Assembly: GCF_964355755.1 (NCBI RefSeq)
Contig: NC_092678.1
Coordinates: 3,670,922 to 3,734,921 of the forward strand
DNA: 64,000 bases
Source of the DNA: Antedon mediterranea
Lineage: Eukaryota > Echinodermata > Crinoidea > Comatulida > Antedonidae
Direction: 5' to 3'
Part shown: one piece after another, positions 48,825 to 61,096 of the stretch
How positions within the stretch are numbered: the stretch's first letter is position 1
How the letters are laid out: each line of letters starts with the position of its first letter
Translations under genes and position numbers: made by a program
Notes under the pieces: model-generated
What the model was told of the DNA's origin: nothing
What the model saw: the letters and a program-made list of their open reading frames with translations, nothing else
Databases searched by the model: none

Positions 48825-48895
48825 ACTCAAACCCACGACTTCCAGATCACTAGCCTGGCGTTCATACATCTAGACCACCGAGCTTGCGCTGATGG
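48825..48895 (-). repeat. tRNA-derived SINE-like head
   Basis: On the complement, GCTCGGTGGTCTAGATG (A-box-like) is followed about 35 bases later by GTGGGTTTGAGTCAAATTT (B-box-like). The spacing is tRNA-like. No true tRNA cloverleaf or CCA-side acceptor stem is apparent, so SINE head or tRNA pseudogene is preferred over a tRNA gene. Confidence 0.5.
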
Positions 48896-49457
48896 CTATA
48901 AGTGGTTAGATTCGCGTCCAAGTAAGCAACAGGATTGTAATCTGGGGCGGATCCAGAGGGGGGGTCCACGGGGTCCGGACCCCCCCTAAATTTTAAGGGT
49001 GCCCTTTTTTTAGAGGTTCAATATTTTATTCGTGTGACATATTTGTGTGTATATTAGTATGCACAGAGTAAGCTACACTAACCCCAAAAATAAAAACAGA
49101 AATTTATCACAATGAGCGCGATGTTAAGTTACGGCGACCGATCAAAGAACTAGAGGTGGTGATGCGTGATGATCTCTACTTAAACTTCTAAAAATAGATC
49201 GTTTCGCATACTACAGAGGGCACATGTAAACTTTTTACGATTCAACTCCGCGTACGTTACCATGCCCGCTCTGTCATTGACGCGATTATTTGTCCATTGG
49301 TAAACACATTTTTATGTATTATTATTCTGAAAATAATTGAACTGTAAACATAATTCTTTTGAGTATTTGTTTATTTACATATCATTCCATCAGATCAACT
49401 ATTTTTTATTTACATTACATCCAACCAATGTAAAAAATGTAGTTAAAATATCGTACT

Positions 49458-49487
49458 ATCTACCGCGTACGACCATACGCGGTAGAT
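49458..49487. repeat. Perfect 12 bp hairpin inside the 1.6 kb element
   Basis: ATCTACCGCGTA (49458-49469) and TACGCGGTAGAT (49476-49487) are exact complements around a 6-base loop. It is CpG-rich in an AT-rich setting and could be an internal end of a nested element. Confidence 0.8.
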
Positions 49488-49546
49488 TGTTTACTCAAAA
49501 ATCATCGAACGGTCCTTACACTATACTATTCAACCTTGTTTTTATA

Positions 49547-49763
49547 GTTGAGCCTCTCATGACCTGGGATTTGTTTGTCTTCCTACGCCAAGATAATATA
49601 GTTCTACAAGCCATGTGCTTTTTTCTCTGAGAAATATTTATTATAAGTGCCAAAAAAATGTTTTATTATTCAAATCTTTTAAAGAAAAATCACACATACC
49701 ATAAAGAAGGTTCATTTATTTCATTTTTGAAACAATATTTGTGAAAATTACGTGAGGCTCAAC
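49547..49763. mobile_element. Nested 217 bp MITE with 10 bp inverted repeats and TA flanks
   Basis: GTTGAGCCTC (49547-49556) and GAGGCTCAAC (49754-49763) are exact complements, each bordered by TA (49545-49546 and 49764-49765). TA duplication is the mark of Tc1/mariner-superfamily insertion. It lies inside the larger inverted-repeat element, so it inserted later or was carried with it. Confidence 0.55.
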
Positions 49764-50637
49764 TACAAAACCACCATTTTGTGATATGATGTCATCGTAA
49801 GCCAATCAAAGCTGAGCTTTCCCGCGATCGGCAGAGCTCACGGTTGAATGATTTTGGATTCTGGCTATTTTGGATTGGTGGACACGAATCACCCACAGCG
49901 GAATGTTTTCTCTCGCGCGCGTGTACCAAGAAGTCACATGATCTCTCTGTACTGAACGGTACTCTACACAAATTTAGAGCAATGAATTTGTACGAATTCC
50001 GTTAAATAAACAACTCTATATATTTTATAAACATTTAATAACATATTTTATTGATATTTCCAATGTTGATATATAAAAGAAATTACTATAAAACGTAATT
50101 ATATGTAATTATTTTAGCGAAAAATGGCGCAATTTGTTTACAACGTTCGTGGCTAAAAACGATCATTTTCGGCAATGTTTTAGACCCTATATTTCGAAAA
50201 CTACAAGTCAGATTTTCGTAATTCTTTCTTTATTGGAATATTGAAACAAAATACCAACAGATAATGTTTAAATTGGTTGAAAAATAACAACTTTTAATTT
50301 TGCATCGTTATCTCTGCTAATAAAGTGTCATTTCCGGCGAACTAGAAAGGTGCCATTTATCATGGATTTTGCGTGCGGGAGTGCCATTTCCGGCCATCTA
50401 AGTGTGTCCTGTAACAAAATTCGCTTCGCCACAACCCCCACCATGGGGGGGCTGTGGCTCAAATACTCAATATCTGATGTGCCCTTTTTATCGCCGGACC
50501 CCCCCTCTCAAAAATGTCTGGATCCGCCCCAGGTAATTGTTTAATTACTGTGGAGTAGCTTTGCGTCAGGGAGTTGAGTAATTGGTCAGATGTTTTGCAC
50601 AACTCGTAATTTGTACTTGTATTAAAATATTATTCAA

Positions 50638-50737
50638 TAAAACAAGGCCATATACATGGCTGCAGTCGTGCACGCAAATTTGAGTTTGTGTTTACCGACC
50701 GACCAACCGACTGTAGAGTCGCGTTTGCAAACGACTA
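50638..50737 (+). repeat. Hairpin-ended repeat family G, copy 2
   Basis: This copy reads AAAACAAGGCCATATACATG, GCTGCAGTCG, GTGTTTACCGACCGACCAAC, then GTAGAGTCGCGTTTGCAAAC and GACTAAA. The terminal palindrome is AGTCG/CGACT with an inner GTTTGCAAAC. Confidence 0.75.
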
Positions 50738-53700
50738 AACTTACAATTTTAGAACATTATATATTTTGTGTATATCTCCATCCAAAATCTGTCGATTTTG
50801 AATTTGTAGTTTTAGTTTTTATTTATCACAAATGTCAACTAGACAAAACATAATCTGATTTAATCCATAATGAAAAACAAATCAATTTATTAATTAACAT
50901 ATCATAGTAATAGCTTTTGTTTTTATGTATTAATTAATTTTTCCATTTTGAAATCCAAAACCAATTAAAAATAATTGTAAAAATCCTGGTAAAGGTTACA
51001 ATAGTTACCATAAGCTAATGTTTATTGTAAACAAGAAATTTTAGTTAAAAAATTTATAATAATAATTCAATATATATATCACATATATATATTTTTTGGA
51101 TCATACATGTATGGAAACATACTGCCTTAATGCTAGTAATCAATAAAATACGCAGTCATTGTAAACAAATTGCAATAGAAATGTTTAAAAGATCTTTGAT
51201 GAATTCTTTAACAAAAATTATTTAAAGCATTGCTTGCTTTCAGTTTTAAATTTGTTTTATAAAGTTTTTTATATAAAAAGAAGTTAGCTTCGTACGATAG
51301 ATAACAAAAATTTAAGCAAGAAGTTTCATAATTTCCTCAATTCTGTAAAGAGATGAACATAAAATATATATGATACAATATACGCGGATGAAAAAATGTA
51401 TGAAACTTGGCAGACGGCAGAGTATACACAATATCAATTCACCATCACATGAATTTACCTCAAAACGTCCCACTTACACTTCCTTCCTTGATCTATTAAA
51501 ATGTTGCCAAATTGTACCAATCATAATTACATGACTTACATGAAGAGTATTTCCCTATCTCTGATTTGTCATCTGGAATTGGGAAAATCTGGAATTGGGG
51601 AAGGGTAAGGGTTTCATAGATGGGATGGTACACATCACCTTTAATTGCAAACCATAAACTTTGTACTGTCAGAAACGCTGTTTTCTTTGCACACTTGCTC
51701 GTCGAATACCATACAAAACAAAGTAAAATTCATTCATTTACTAAACCATTATAAAAATATTCTGCCCACAACAGAAATAATTCCCTCCATTTAGAACTAA
51801 ACCATCATACTAAATATGGTAAAACAAGATTAAATTGTTGTTTTTCTACTGGTTGTTTGATGTATAGTGAGCGTCCCACAACACTTTAAGTATTATGGAC
51901 TTAAATTTAATCAATTTGGAACATCTATACCAGATGGTTACTAGTGAAGATTTCAATGTATGTTTTTTAACAATGTGTAATAACATAATAATATAGAGTA
52001 TTATAGTTTTAACCATGCAAAAACAGGTACAAAAAAGATTCACAAAGTACGACAAACCGAGTGGTATTTCACCTGAATATGAGGGCTTAACCCACGCGAA
52101 TACGCTCAAACTAGGACACGGGTAACAAATATGAAATTCAAAACAGATTAAATTAATTCTGACATTTCTGTTCTAGGTTTTAAAAATGTGATTGTCTAAA
52201 AAATATCACAAAAAAATATATTACCCTAGCTAAAGAGGTTATTATAAAATGTTATTATAATAATATGTAATATTTACATTATATCACAATCTCACAGTTT
52301 TAAAATTGACATTTCCTTTTCAGTTGAACAAATTGGTTTACATTTCATGAAATAACAGGTGCAATTTTAAACAGAAGTCCTTCATGTTAACATAACAAAA
52401 TTAATTGTAGGTTGATATCTAAATGAACTAGTATCATTATTGACTCATGACCTTGGCGACTGCTGTTTGCTAGGCCCTCCGGACGGTAGCTTGAGGGGCT
52501 GACATGCCCTGGGTGGGCAGAGTGCAGTCAGTAACATGCTTTTATAAGGTTGAGTTGCGGAAATGATCTGGCAGGTGGTGTAGGCCTAGGTATGTAACGG
52601 ACATTGTATCCTCAAAAACATAAATAATTACAGTTTTACAAAGCAGAGTAAATTGATGACCTGGTTCAACATTAAACGAATATAACTTTATCATTTTGAA
52701 CATACAGAAATATTATAAATATTGTTGGGAAAGGCAAGTATAGGGCACGTTGATGGAGTCTTTTAGAACACAAGATCATTGAACTTTACCAAACAAACTC
52801 TTATACTGTGATGATTTTTTTCTGAGAAAGTATACTATTAATCCAATGATCATAGATCCTAAATTGATAGGAAACTGGTTTTATCAGTGGCAGTGAGATA
52901 AATAGTTATCTGGTTGATAAACCTTGAATGTATTAGTGGTGGGATAAGGGATGTTCAAAAAGAGGACAGTAGGTTTGGTATGACATCTGTTCCTTCTTGT
53001 GCATGGTAATTGTTAGTGATGTTATTTTGAAATTGTTTAATTCTTTTCATCTGATGGGAAATGAGTGAATGATTTAAGTCTTTAGTGAAACTTTAGAATA
53101 CATTGCAGAGTGGAGTAGTGAATAACAATTTATTTTTAAATTGGAAGGTAAGAGTAAAATGATCTTGCACTAATCAGAACGTGCATTATATTTGGAAATG
53201 ATGTTGCAGTTTTATATACCAGAAATCCCCTTTTTTCCATTTTTCAAGTACAAGATACACAATGAAAGATGATGAAAGGAAAAGAGCTGAAATAAATACT
53301 AGCATTAGCATTTTGCGAGATAGAGTAACCAAAGATTTCCAATATTGGACAGGAATAACAAGAGAGAAAATAAATATATAAAATCTAGTAGAAAAGAGGA
53401 ACTTGAACCAAATACATGCTCTGGTTCCTGAATCATCAGAACAGAAAATTCAAATATATATCATTATAATGCGCATACACATTCCTGACTCACTGAGCCA
53501 CAAAATTCGATAAAATTTGTTGTTACAAAAACAAACACTAGAAAAACCCATATAGAAATAAAATGAAAACAAGAAATGTCCTGAACGTTTGTAACTAATT
53601 CGTTGCTAATAAGGGGTATTACACGTTATTATTAATAATTCAAAACACGTTTTTTTCCTAATCTTTTTGACATCATTACACATTTTGTAACAGCATTAGA

Positions 53701-55187
53701 AACTCATTAAAATGTTTACTAATTGATACTCGTTTCATCACCTGTTATTAATAACAACTTTATTTGTAAATAAAAAGTGGAAAACTATTGCATCACAGAT
53801 TAATATTATTTCGCAAATAAAATGCTAAAATGACGCGAGTTCCTATATTTAAAGGATTAGTATAATTATTTTTGGCTTTGATAAAACAAATATGTTTTAA
53901 TTTAATCTATTAAGCTTTAATTCAATTAGGTCTATTAAAAAATGATCATATAGAATTAAAAAAAACTTATTTATTACTCTAAAGTCTTCTATTCAAATTT
54001 AACCTAAATTTGGGGATTATATTCAAGCATTTTCAAATATGGTACCGAAGTATATATATTATATAGTTATATATAGTCCTACTATGCTAACGCCATATTT
54101 TTTATATCATAATGTTGACGCTTCCCTTTGGCTATCTATTTTGATATACCTAAGTTAGCAAAGTAAACACACATTACGGCTCGTTGACACATCAGATGAG
54201 GAGCAAAATGGAGTACTAATGTGTTGTAACAACACTAGCTACCTCAGAGGCTAGAAAATTGTCAAGTGCATTAAAATTATACCCAGGACACTAACGAAAA
54301 TAGCTCAGAGGGTGCTTTAAATATTTGAGACTAGCATACGTTGGTATGGGGACAATTTTTAATCTGTTATGAGCATTTAAAATCAATGTGCTATTTTCGG
54401 TTCATGTTTGTTTGGTACTAAATTAGATCTATGTGGTTAATGTCCACATTTTCTGACCATGGGTGGCTTGAAAACAAATGAAGACATTAGGAAAACATAC
54501 CAGTCACATGAACTACATGTTTCTATCTAACAGTATGTCACTCAACTTATTAATAAAGAAAATTAAAAACAATCATTTTACCTGGACACACATTATTTAT
54601 TTATTCCTTACAGCTGTTGTAACTCTCAGATTGCTCTTGTTTTTAATAAATTGGGTTAAACCAAATTTAGGCCTAAATATTAATGATGCATAACAATTTT
54701 GACCGCAGGCTATGTTTGAAAGAAACATTTTCCTTGTCACCAGCAAACTTGTTTTCCTTTCTTTTTTGTACCAATTTATAAATCGATCTTGTTCTCATTC
54801 CAAAACCATTTTTCAGCAAGTGAATAGGTCTTTTATTCTTTGAGACCGCAAAAAATGCGGCAAACCCTGAACAACTCCAGTAGGTCTAATTGTACCTCCA
54901 CTAAGGAAACTTACATGCTTAAAATAACTAACACAGCATGTATTCACATACAGTTGAATCTAAACAGAACATATTTCATGTTTAAAAGAGCCATCATTGC
55001 CTTACAGCAAAATTATGCAAGTGAAAAATATAATTTGGAATTCAAAGTTTTCAAAATATTTTGATTATAAAAATTAGTTTAACTGTGTATCTTTAGGGCC
55101 TACAAACAATTCTGTATTTTAATGTGGCCCATGTTCAGTATTTGATAGATATTGACTGCATCTGTATTGAAAGTAGAAGACTGGGAT
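50738..55187. other. Non-coding DNA, no supported gene
   Basis: It is mostly AT-rich. A compact GC-rich island at 52460-52545 has open readings on the complement (KLPSGGPSKQQSPRS-like, Pro/Ser-rich) and a CACCCAG acceptor-like site. It is noted as a possible exon but not called. The remaining short open frames look random. Confidence 0.45.
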
Positions 55188-55307
55188 AAAACAAGGCCAT
55201 ATACATGGCTGCAGTCGCGTACTCAAGTTAGTGTTTACCGACCGACCAACTGACCGACCGAACGACCGACAGTGAGCTGTAGAGTCGTATTGCACACGAC
55301 TAAAAAA
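55188..55307 (+). repeat. Hairpin-ended repeat family G, copy 3
   Basis: Same order as the 50.6 kb copy, with an expanded ACCGACCGA-type block and the ending GTAGAGTCGTATTGCACACG then ACTAAAA. The terminal arms are AGTCGT and ACGACT. Confidence 0.75.
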
Positions 55308-58300
55308 GATGTGGACAAACAACATCAAGAAAAAAACTCTCAAATTGAACAGTAGCTTCATAGAGAAAATGAAAAATGCTGGAGGGTTAGGCTCATTTGT
55401 GAATGACAACCTGATGATGATTACTGCACCTGTAAACGTGCAGAGTCCTAAATCTATTGAGAACTTTTTAATTTTAAAAAATGTTCAAATGATATGATAA
55501 TATACAATGATGGTCTAGGAGATTAAAACAACATTAGAGCATGTACTGCAAGAACCCTGCCATAATACCGGTTACTAGCGGCCTAAAACCAAACATCCAG
55601 CACCTCAAAACACAATGAAACAATTAAAATGTAACTCTATCTAGCCAGATCATGTATAAGTTGGTCAGATAACCCTGAATGTAAAATACACAACAAGTAA
55701 ATAGGCCTTACGGAGTCACTCATTGCGATTGTCTCTAACCTGCGCTTAGATCGTAATCTGACAGCCTGACCATCATTAAGAAAGTGTTTATTTAACCACA
55801 CTGTAACTACTTATTAGATCAAGAATGTAAAGCGATATAGAAGATTCCTCTGGATGTCCAAACTCAGTAGTTAAATTTAATAGCCGTGAGCCTTCAGGTG
55901 ATACAGCACCTCAAATCCATATTTGAAAACTTCCAGGCTATTTTTGGGATGTTACCAGCTGGCTCTCCATGTTAATAAGAGTATCCTATAATTAGAATAG
56001 ACAAATTACTGCAGACATTGGGCTCCCAGGTCTGAATACAAAAACTCATTCTTTCCATTCTGACATTGCTAAAAATATCTGGTTCCCATAAGGATCCCCC
56101 CTGAGCACTCACAAAAACTTGTATCAATTTAATATACGAAATAAACTCATGAAATACAAAGCAAATATGATTCTATTTGTCTATAGGAATTTAATAAATC
56201 TTTAAAATTAATTTGTTATGATCAAACAAATAAAAAATGATAAAATTCGTTTAACTTCCTGCAAGAAATCTAGACAGGTAATCCTCGTACTTGTTCTTAC
56301 AAAGAAAAAAATGACTTTTTGATTAGTTGCCAAATAATAGGAAATTAGTTGTGAAATTTAATCATTTAACTGTTTGTTTTTAGTGAATATTTATATGCAT
56401 TTCTGTGCCAACTGTTTACACCTTTAATAGCTCTTTAATACTTTCATTTTGACCAATTCTTATATACAGTATTCATATGTTTACATTTGAAAAGAACAAT
56501 TTAATAAATTAAATATTAAATTGATATTAAATTCTTCAGATCATTGTGGACAAAACCACAAAATGAAAAGTAGATTTTATGTTATTACAACAACAAAAAC
56601 TTGCAGACAAGAAAAAATTAAGAGAGAGAATTTGGGAGAGGAAGTACGTAAATGTTTTATAAGAGATGGCAGTGTATGGCTAGTTGGAATGTTACAACAT
56701 TGCACAATATACCACAAAGTACTCGTAAAAACATGGAAGCGTTGGACCACAGTAAATACCAGAAGTAATGCAATGGCATTCCCAGTTGGATCACTTCCTA
56801 ATGGAAGTACTCTGGAAGCTGCTTTCAACAAACATGTACACGTGTGACTAAGAGATAAATCTACCAACTTTCACCACAGTGCAGTCTTCTACTTTAAACA
56901 ATAAGTACAAATCAATCATTCCATTTTTATAGCGCCATTCCAACGATTTTTCATGGCGCTGTAAAAAAAAGTCAGAAAAAGCAAGTTTTTAAAAGTGATT
57001 TGAAGCTGCCCAATGATGATGAGTGTAATATAAAGGCAGATTGTTCAAAAGCCTAGGTCCAACAGTAGTGACAGTCCAAACTCCCAAGATGTGTTTTCTT
57101 CTTGTAATGTGCAGGAAAATTTGTTAATGTCCTAATGCTTCATAAATAATAATGTTATTACATCCAGTGTCATACTATTGAATAAACACTTGATCTGATA
57201 TCCTTTTAAAGTAAAGTATTTCTTCAAGTGGAAAATCCTTATTAAGAGCAATATTATTTAATGCTATACTAAAGGAAGCAATAAAAACAATTTTGTTCAA
57301 TTAGTTCAGGGTTAGTTAATACTATTAATATTTGTATATCAATGTATAAACAACACTTGGTGCCTAAAAGAAAGAAGTTAGCGTTACACTCGAGTAACAA
57401 TCACATTTAGTGGATTTTAAAATCTAACCTGACCTTGCTGTGTAACAAGCAATTTATTAATAGAACATGTGAAAGTGTCATTTATAGTTATTTCTTGATT
57501 ATACCCCTCTACTTAAATCGCATTTTATATTCTTGCGGTTATTCTATTTACGTTATGCGGACTTCCTATCCCAAAGGAAGATGAACTACTCCGCAAATCA
57601 TCCTGGCAAAGTTTCACTTACATTTAATTGCTACGTGAGGCGACATGGTTCTCATAATTGCCTTCCTTCTTTCGATATATGTTTGTAGTAGATAATTTTT
57701 TTTTCAACTTATTTTTATAAACATACCTATTCTTACCCATAAATAAAAAACCCATGCAAAGGTGAAATTGGTTTTAAGATTGAGAAAATGTTTGATTCAT
57801 GAATGTAACAAACATTACAATGGACCGAGTGAAATAATAATTGAAATCTTAGGAGGCGTAGCTTGAGATGAATGGGACATGTTTTAAGAAGTTATGAACC
57901 AGTAAAAAAAGCTAGAAGTTGGAGATAGAAGAGTAAGAGGACAGTCGAAGGAATGGAAAGACATGGCAAACAAATAAAGTTTGGTTTTCTGGACAGTTAG
58001 TTTTGGGAGATTTCACTGTATATTGAACAAGTGGCAGTAACCTCTTAGAAAAATTGAGTTCAATAAAATTTCAAGATTTTCATATCTTTTAGACAGACAG
58101 GTAATAGTGCGTACATGTAATTAACTGCCCCCTCAATTAGGATATTCAGGAAAGTTGACATTGAATATCTAACCATACAAGGGATGTGATATACTCTATT
58201 TGTTTTCGTTAGGGAAACTATTAACAGCAATTAATAGCTTTTTATAACTTAGATCTATAAAAACATCCGAAATACAATATCCTATTTATATAGGTCATAT

Positions 58301-58689
58301 GCAAAAACTACTTTTGGTTATTCTAGTTTGTGTATTATTTCAAGCTACGTGTATAAGCCGAATATAATCTTATAATTTCTAAAATGTACACCTCCTAACC
58401 ACAATGAAATGAACCATCTCGCGCCATCTCGTATTCATTAATGCCATCTTCTCTTTTAAACAGAGAACAGGAAAACGTAGATCTTTCTTAAGATATGTGC
58501 ATCTATATCATAATTAATAACAAGGAAATTGTAATTATTAATAATTCAGTCTGGGTTAAGTACTCAAATTATAGATTATATATAATTAGGTATACTAATT
58601 TTTAATTCAGTGTATATTTCTTTTCTAAAAATTCAAAACATTTTAGAATAAGTTCTTTAACTTTACAATTTAACCTTTTTTGAGCTTCA
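55308..58689. other. Non-coding DNA; old repeat-like segments only
   Basis: 56920-57110 starts TTTTTATAGCGCCATTCC and has GGCGCTGTAAA, resembling the 17.3 kb repeat family. Overlapping frames on both strands at 56521-56867 (108 and 96 codons) have no recognisable family. A medium-GC piece at 57545-57660 shows no clear splice-flanked frame. Confidence 0.45.
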
Positions 58690-58765
58690 ACACACATCTG
58701 TGGCTCAAACAAGGCTCGAACCTACATAATGAATGAACAACTCAGGGGCTAATTCAGTATTTTTT
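58690..58765 (-). repeat. tRNA-like B-box unit, possible SINE head
   Basis: On the complement, a perfect B box GGTTCGAGCC (58713-58722) is preceded about 30 bases earlier by TTAGCCCCTGAGTTG, an A-box-like word. The intervening sequence does not fold as a tRNA by eye. Confidence 0.35.
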
Positions 58766-58821
58766 TAAATGGGGGAGAACAAACATTATACTATTAATAG
58801 TCAAAAATAGCTGTCAAAAGC

Positions 58822-58836
58822 GGGGGGGGGGGGGGA
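58822..58836. repeat. Poly(G) run of about 15 bases
   Basis: This is an isolated G homopolymer beside GAGAGCGTGCACCC and an ACTCCCTCTGGATCCAGC word. The latter resembles the inner end of the 48.9 kb inverted-repeat element, so this may be a decayed relative. Confidence 0.7.
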
Positions 58837-58839
58837 GAG

Positions 58840-60839
58840 CGTGCACCCTAGTACTCCCTCTGGATCCAGCAAATTTACTGCTCAGACACTTAACTTGAAT
58901 GTTTGACTGTGATGAAAACAGCTATTCATTCAGTCACACAAAGTACATACAATAATAAAAATACTTAAATTCATGAGGGACTCGTGTTGTGGATTATATC
59001 AATTTTCTATTGAATCAAAACAGGATGGTAGAATTTAATGTTCCTAAACCCAACCGGTACCATGTATTTCAAAACATTCCCTCATGTGTTTTGTAGGGCG
59101 TGAATCACAAAGCTTGCTTAAGCTATTCCATTAGGAGAAATGTCATACGTTAAAAAACTTAGACTGATCTATCGCCTCAGCCTATAAGGATAACCCTTTG
59201 TGGGAGTGCTAGAGTATAGCGGTTAGTACTAAGGAGAATGATGAGGAGGTATGACCACTCTAACCATAAGCTGAATAAAGTTTATATAATATTATTTGTG
59301 GGGGGATGGGAGTGAAGAAGCTTGACAAGCTAATGATATAAGAAAAAAGTTAAAGAAATGTTTTTAAGCTCAATGCTTAAAATTTAATTCGTCTTCATAC
59401 CTATATCCTAAATTGTTTACTCAACAAAGATACCTTAGTTACTGTCTCCAAGATCAAGTCCCATTGGCTTTCCAATACTTTATTTCCAATGGGACAGCCA
59501 ATCAAAAGATTAAGCAAACCCCTGAACTGTAACAAAATAACATTCTTGGTGGAGTTTATATTTGTCAAAGGTATTATTACAATGAACTAACAAACCTATA
59601 ACAACAATTATACTGAATCGATTTCATATTCAAAAGATTCGTATATTGATAGTCAATAGTATACTTTGTGGCATCTTTTATTTAATTTTTGTTTACTATT
59701 TCAGCAAACGCCCTAATGTGTAAATGTTTTTTTTAGTATTACAAAATTGATTGACAGTTCACAAGCTTGAATGATGTTTTGATTTAAATTTCTAAAAATA
59801 AATAATATGGCAGGTAATTTTTTTAAGAATCTTTCTTCATAAGATTTCTAAGATCAATTATGCTACAGTAAAACATTTAAAACTAAAGTCAAAATAAACA
59901 AAAAATTTAATTACACAAACATCAGCAATTAAATTAAAAGAATTATCTATGTTGATCAAAACAATTGGAAAAAAAAGCATGACAAAGAATTTTGGGCAAT
60001 AAACTCAAGGTCGTGATTGGTCGAGGGATATCATAAAGATTATGATATAATATACACCTTGAGACAGCAATATTACAACTTCCTTTCACTATTCTTTCTA
60101 AGAAGTAAAGTCTAGACAAAGAATCATTGAAAAACTACAAACGCAGGTGGGGTAATAATAGGTGTGGATATATAGTGTGTCAAAGGAAGGAGGAGGCATA
60201 AAAGGCACTAGACACTTGTGTAAAAGGGTTGTTTCAGGGCCGTGAAGCTCTTGCCAAGAGTCTTGGGGTACGGGCTCTGCTGTTGTCAGTAGAAATGAAA
60301 TTATAAACTACTTTTTGATATTTTTGGCAGACAGAAAATCCTGGATCCTCCCCTGGTTACTCAATCAATTCTAATTTGTTACCATATCACAATTCTTCGC
60401 CTTGTTTCCATATAAGTTACTCAGAAATAAATCCACTGGTTAAATTTTGTAATGCATTTTTTAAGATTAGTTCAGCTTCAACCACACTTTATGCAGTACT
60501 GGTTACATAAATCCTATCACTTAATTCAATTCCGTTATTTGAAGAAAATAAAATTTACCTAACCCTTAATCCATCAGGTTCATTAAACAAAATTTGCCCA
60601 TACCTTAAAACTGTTTATTAAAAGGAAAACTAGGAGTGATATGAAATGGTATTGTTAAAAAAACCCGGTCATTCCTCTTTTTTTCCTGTAAAAGTGACAG
60701 AAACTTCAAAACAATATCATACAACTAAGGTCAGCCATTAATCTGTCATTCCTTCACTTCCCATGAATACCCAACACCAGGCATTGACCTGTGAAAATAA
60801 GTTATTTATTACATTGAAGAAATAAACTAATATAGTGCT
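58840..60839. other. Non-coding DNA; possible element remnant at 60330-60360
   Basis: ATCCTGGATCCTCCCCTGG (60338-60356) resembles the terminus of the 48.9 kb element family, but no matching left end was found. Otherwise it is AT-rich sequence without supported features. Confidence 0.4.
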
Positions 60840-61045
60840 CTGCTTTTATACTATCAGTATCTACTTTGTCTAAGTACTCTCACTTGCACTGATGAAGGGC
60901 TAGTGTTGCCCGAAAGCTTTGCTAATTTTTCTGGTTGTTTTTCTTTATCGTTTTGACTTAGATTTTTGCTCATTTTATGTTGTATCTCCATTGATATCCA
61001 GCCACTGATACCCACAGCATTGTCATTATTTTTAGTAATTTGCCT
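60840..61045 (+). repeat. Dispersed repeat family P, copy 3, with hammerhead-like core words
   Basis: This copy reads CTCACTTGCACTGATGAAGGGC, in two pieces, then TAGTGTTGCCCGAAAGCTTTGC and CAGCCACTGATACCCACAGC. It contains CTGATGA (60889-60895), a GGGC/GCCC stem and GAAA (60912-60915), the conserved words of a hammerhead ribozyme core. One extra A precedes the stem and no stem I is evident. Copies at 28.5 kb (minus) and 26.9 kb (partial) show that it is dispersed. Confidence 0.65.
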
Positions 61046-61051
61046 TTGGAT

Positions 61052-61096
61052 TTATATATATATATATATGTATACTACTACTACTACTACTACTAA
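61052..61096. repeat. (TA)n and (ACT)n compound microsatellite
   Basis: A (TA)n run is followed by TGTATACTACTACTACTACT and further ACT units. It lies directly at the end of repeat family P copy 3. Confidence 0.85.

Larger units (their letters stand above)
48942..50532. mobile_element. 1.6 kb DNA element with 16 bp terminal inverted repeats (hAT-like ends)
   Basis: The ends are CTGGGGCGGATCCAGA (48942-48957) and its exact complement (50517-50532). GTAAT flanks both sides (48937-48941 and 50533-50537), a 5 bp direct repeat. Inside each end is a G7/C7-rich run next to GGACCCCCC. The CAGGGGCGGATCCAG-like terminus recalls hAT-Tip100 (Zaphod-type) elements, but hAT target duplications are normally 8 bp, so the assignment is open. 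No transposase frame remains; the longest frame inside (97 codons at 49337-49630) is not transposase-like. Confidence 0.7.

Noticed and set aside
52460-52545. GC-rich island with a Pro/Ser-rich reading on the complement that might be a synapsin linker exon
   Set aside because: The donor is poor, the linker region is not conserved enough to identify, and the intervening C-domain exons were not found.
56521-56867. 108-codon plus and 96-codon minus frames over the same DNA
   Set aside because: No recognisable domain, and dual-strand openness suggests chance; kept only as a note.
60889-60915. Calling a functional hammerhead ribozyme
   Set aside because: The core words are present, but stem I is not formed by visible flanks and an extra base precedes stem II, so only the resemblance is reported.
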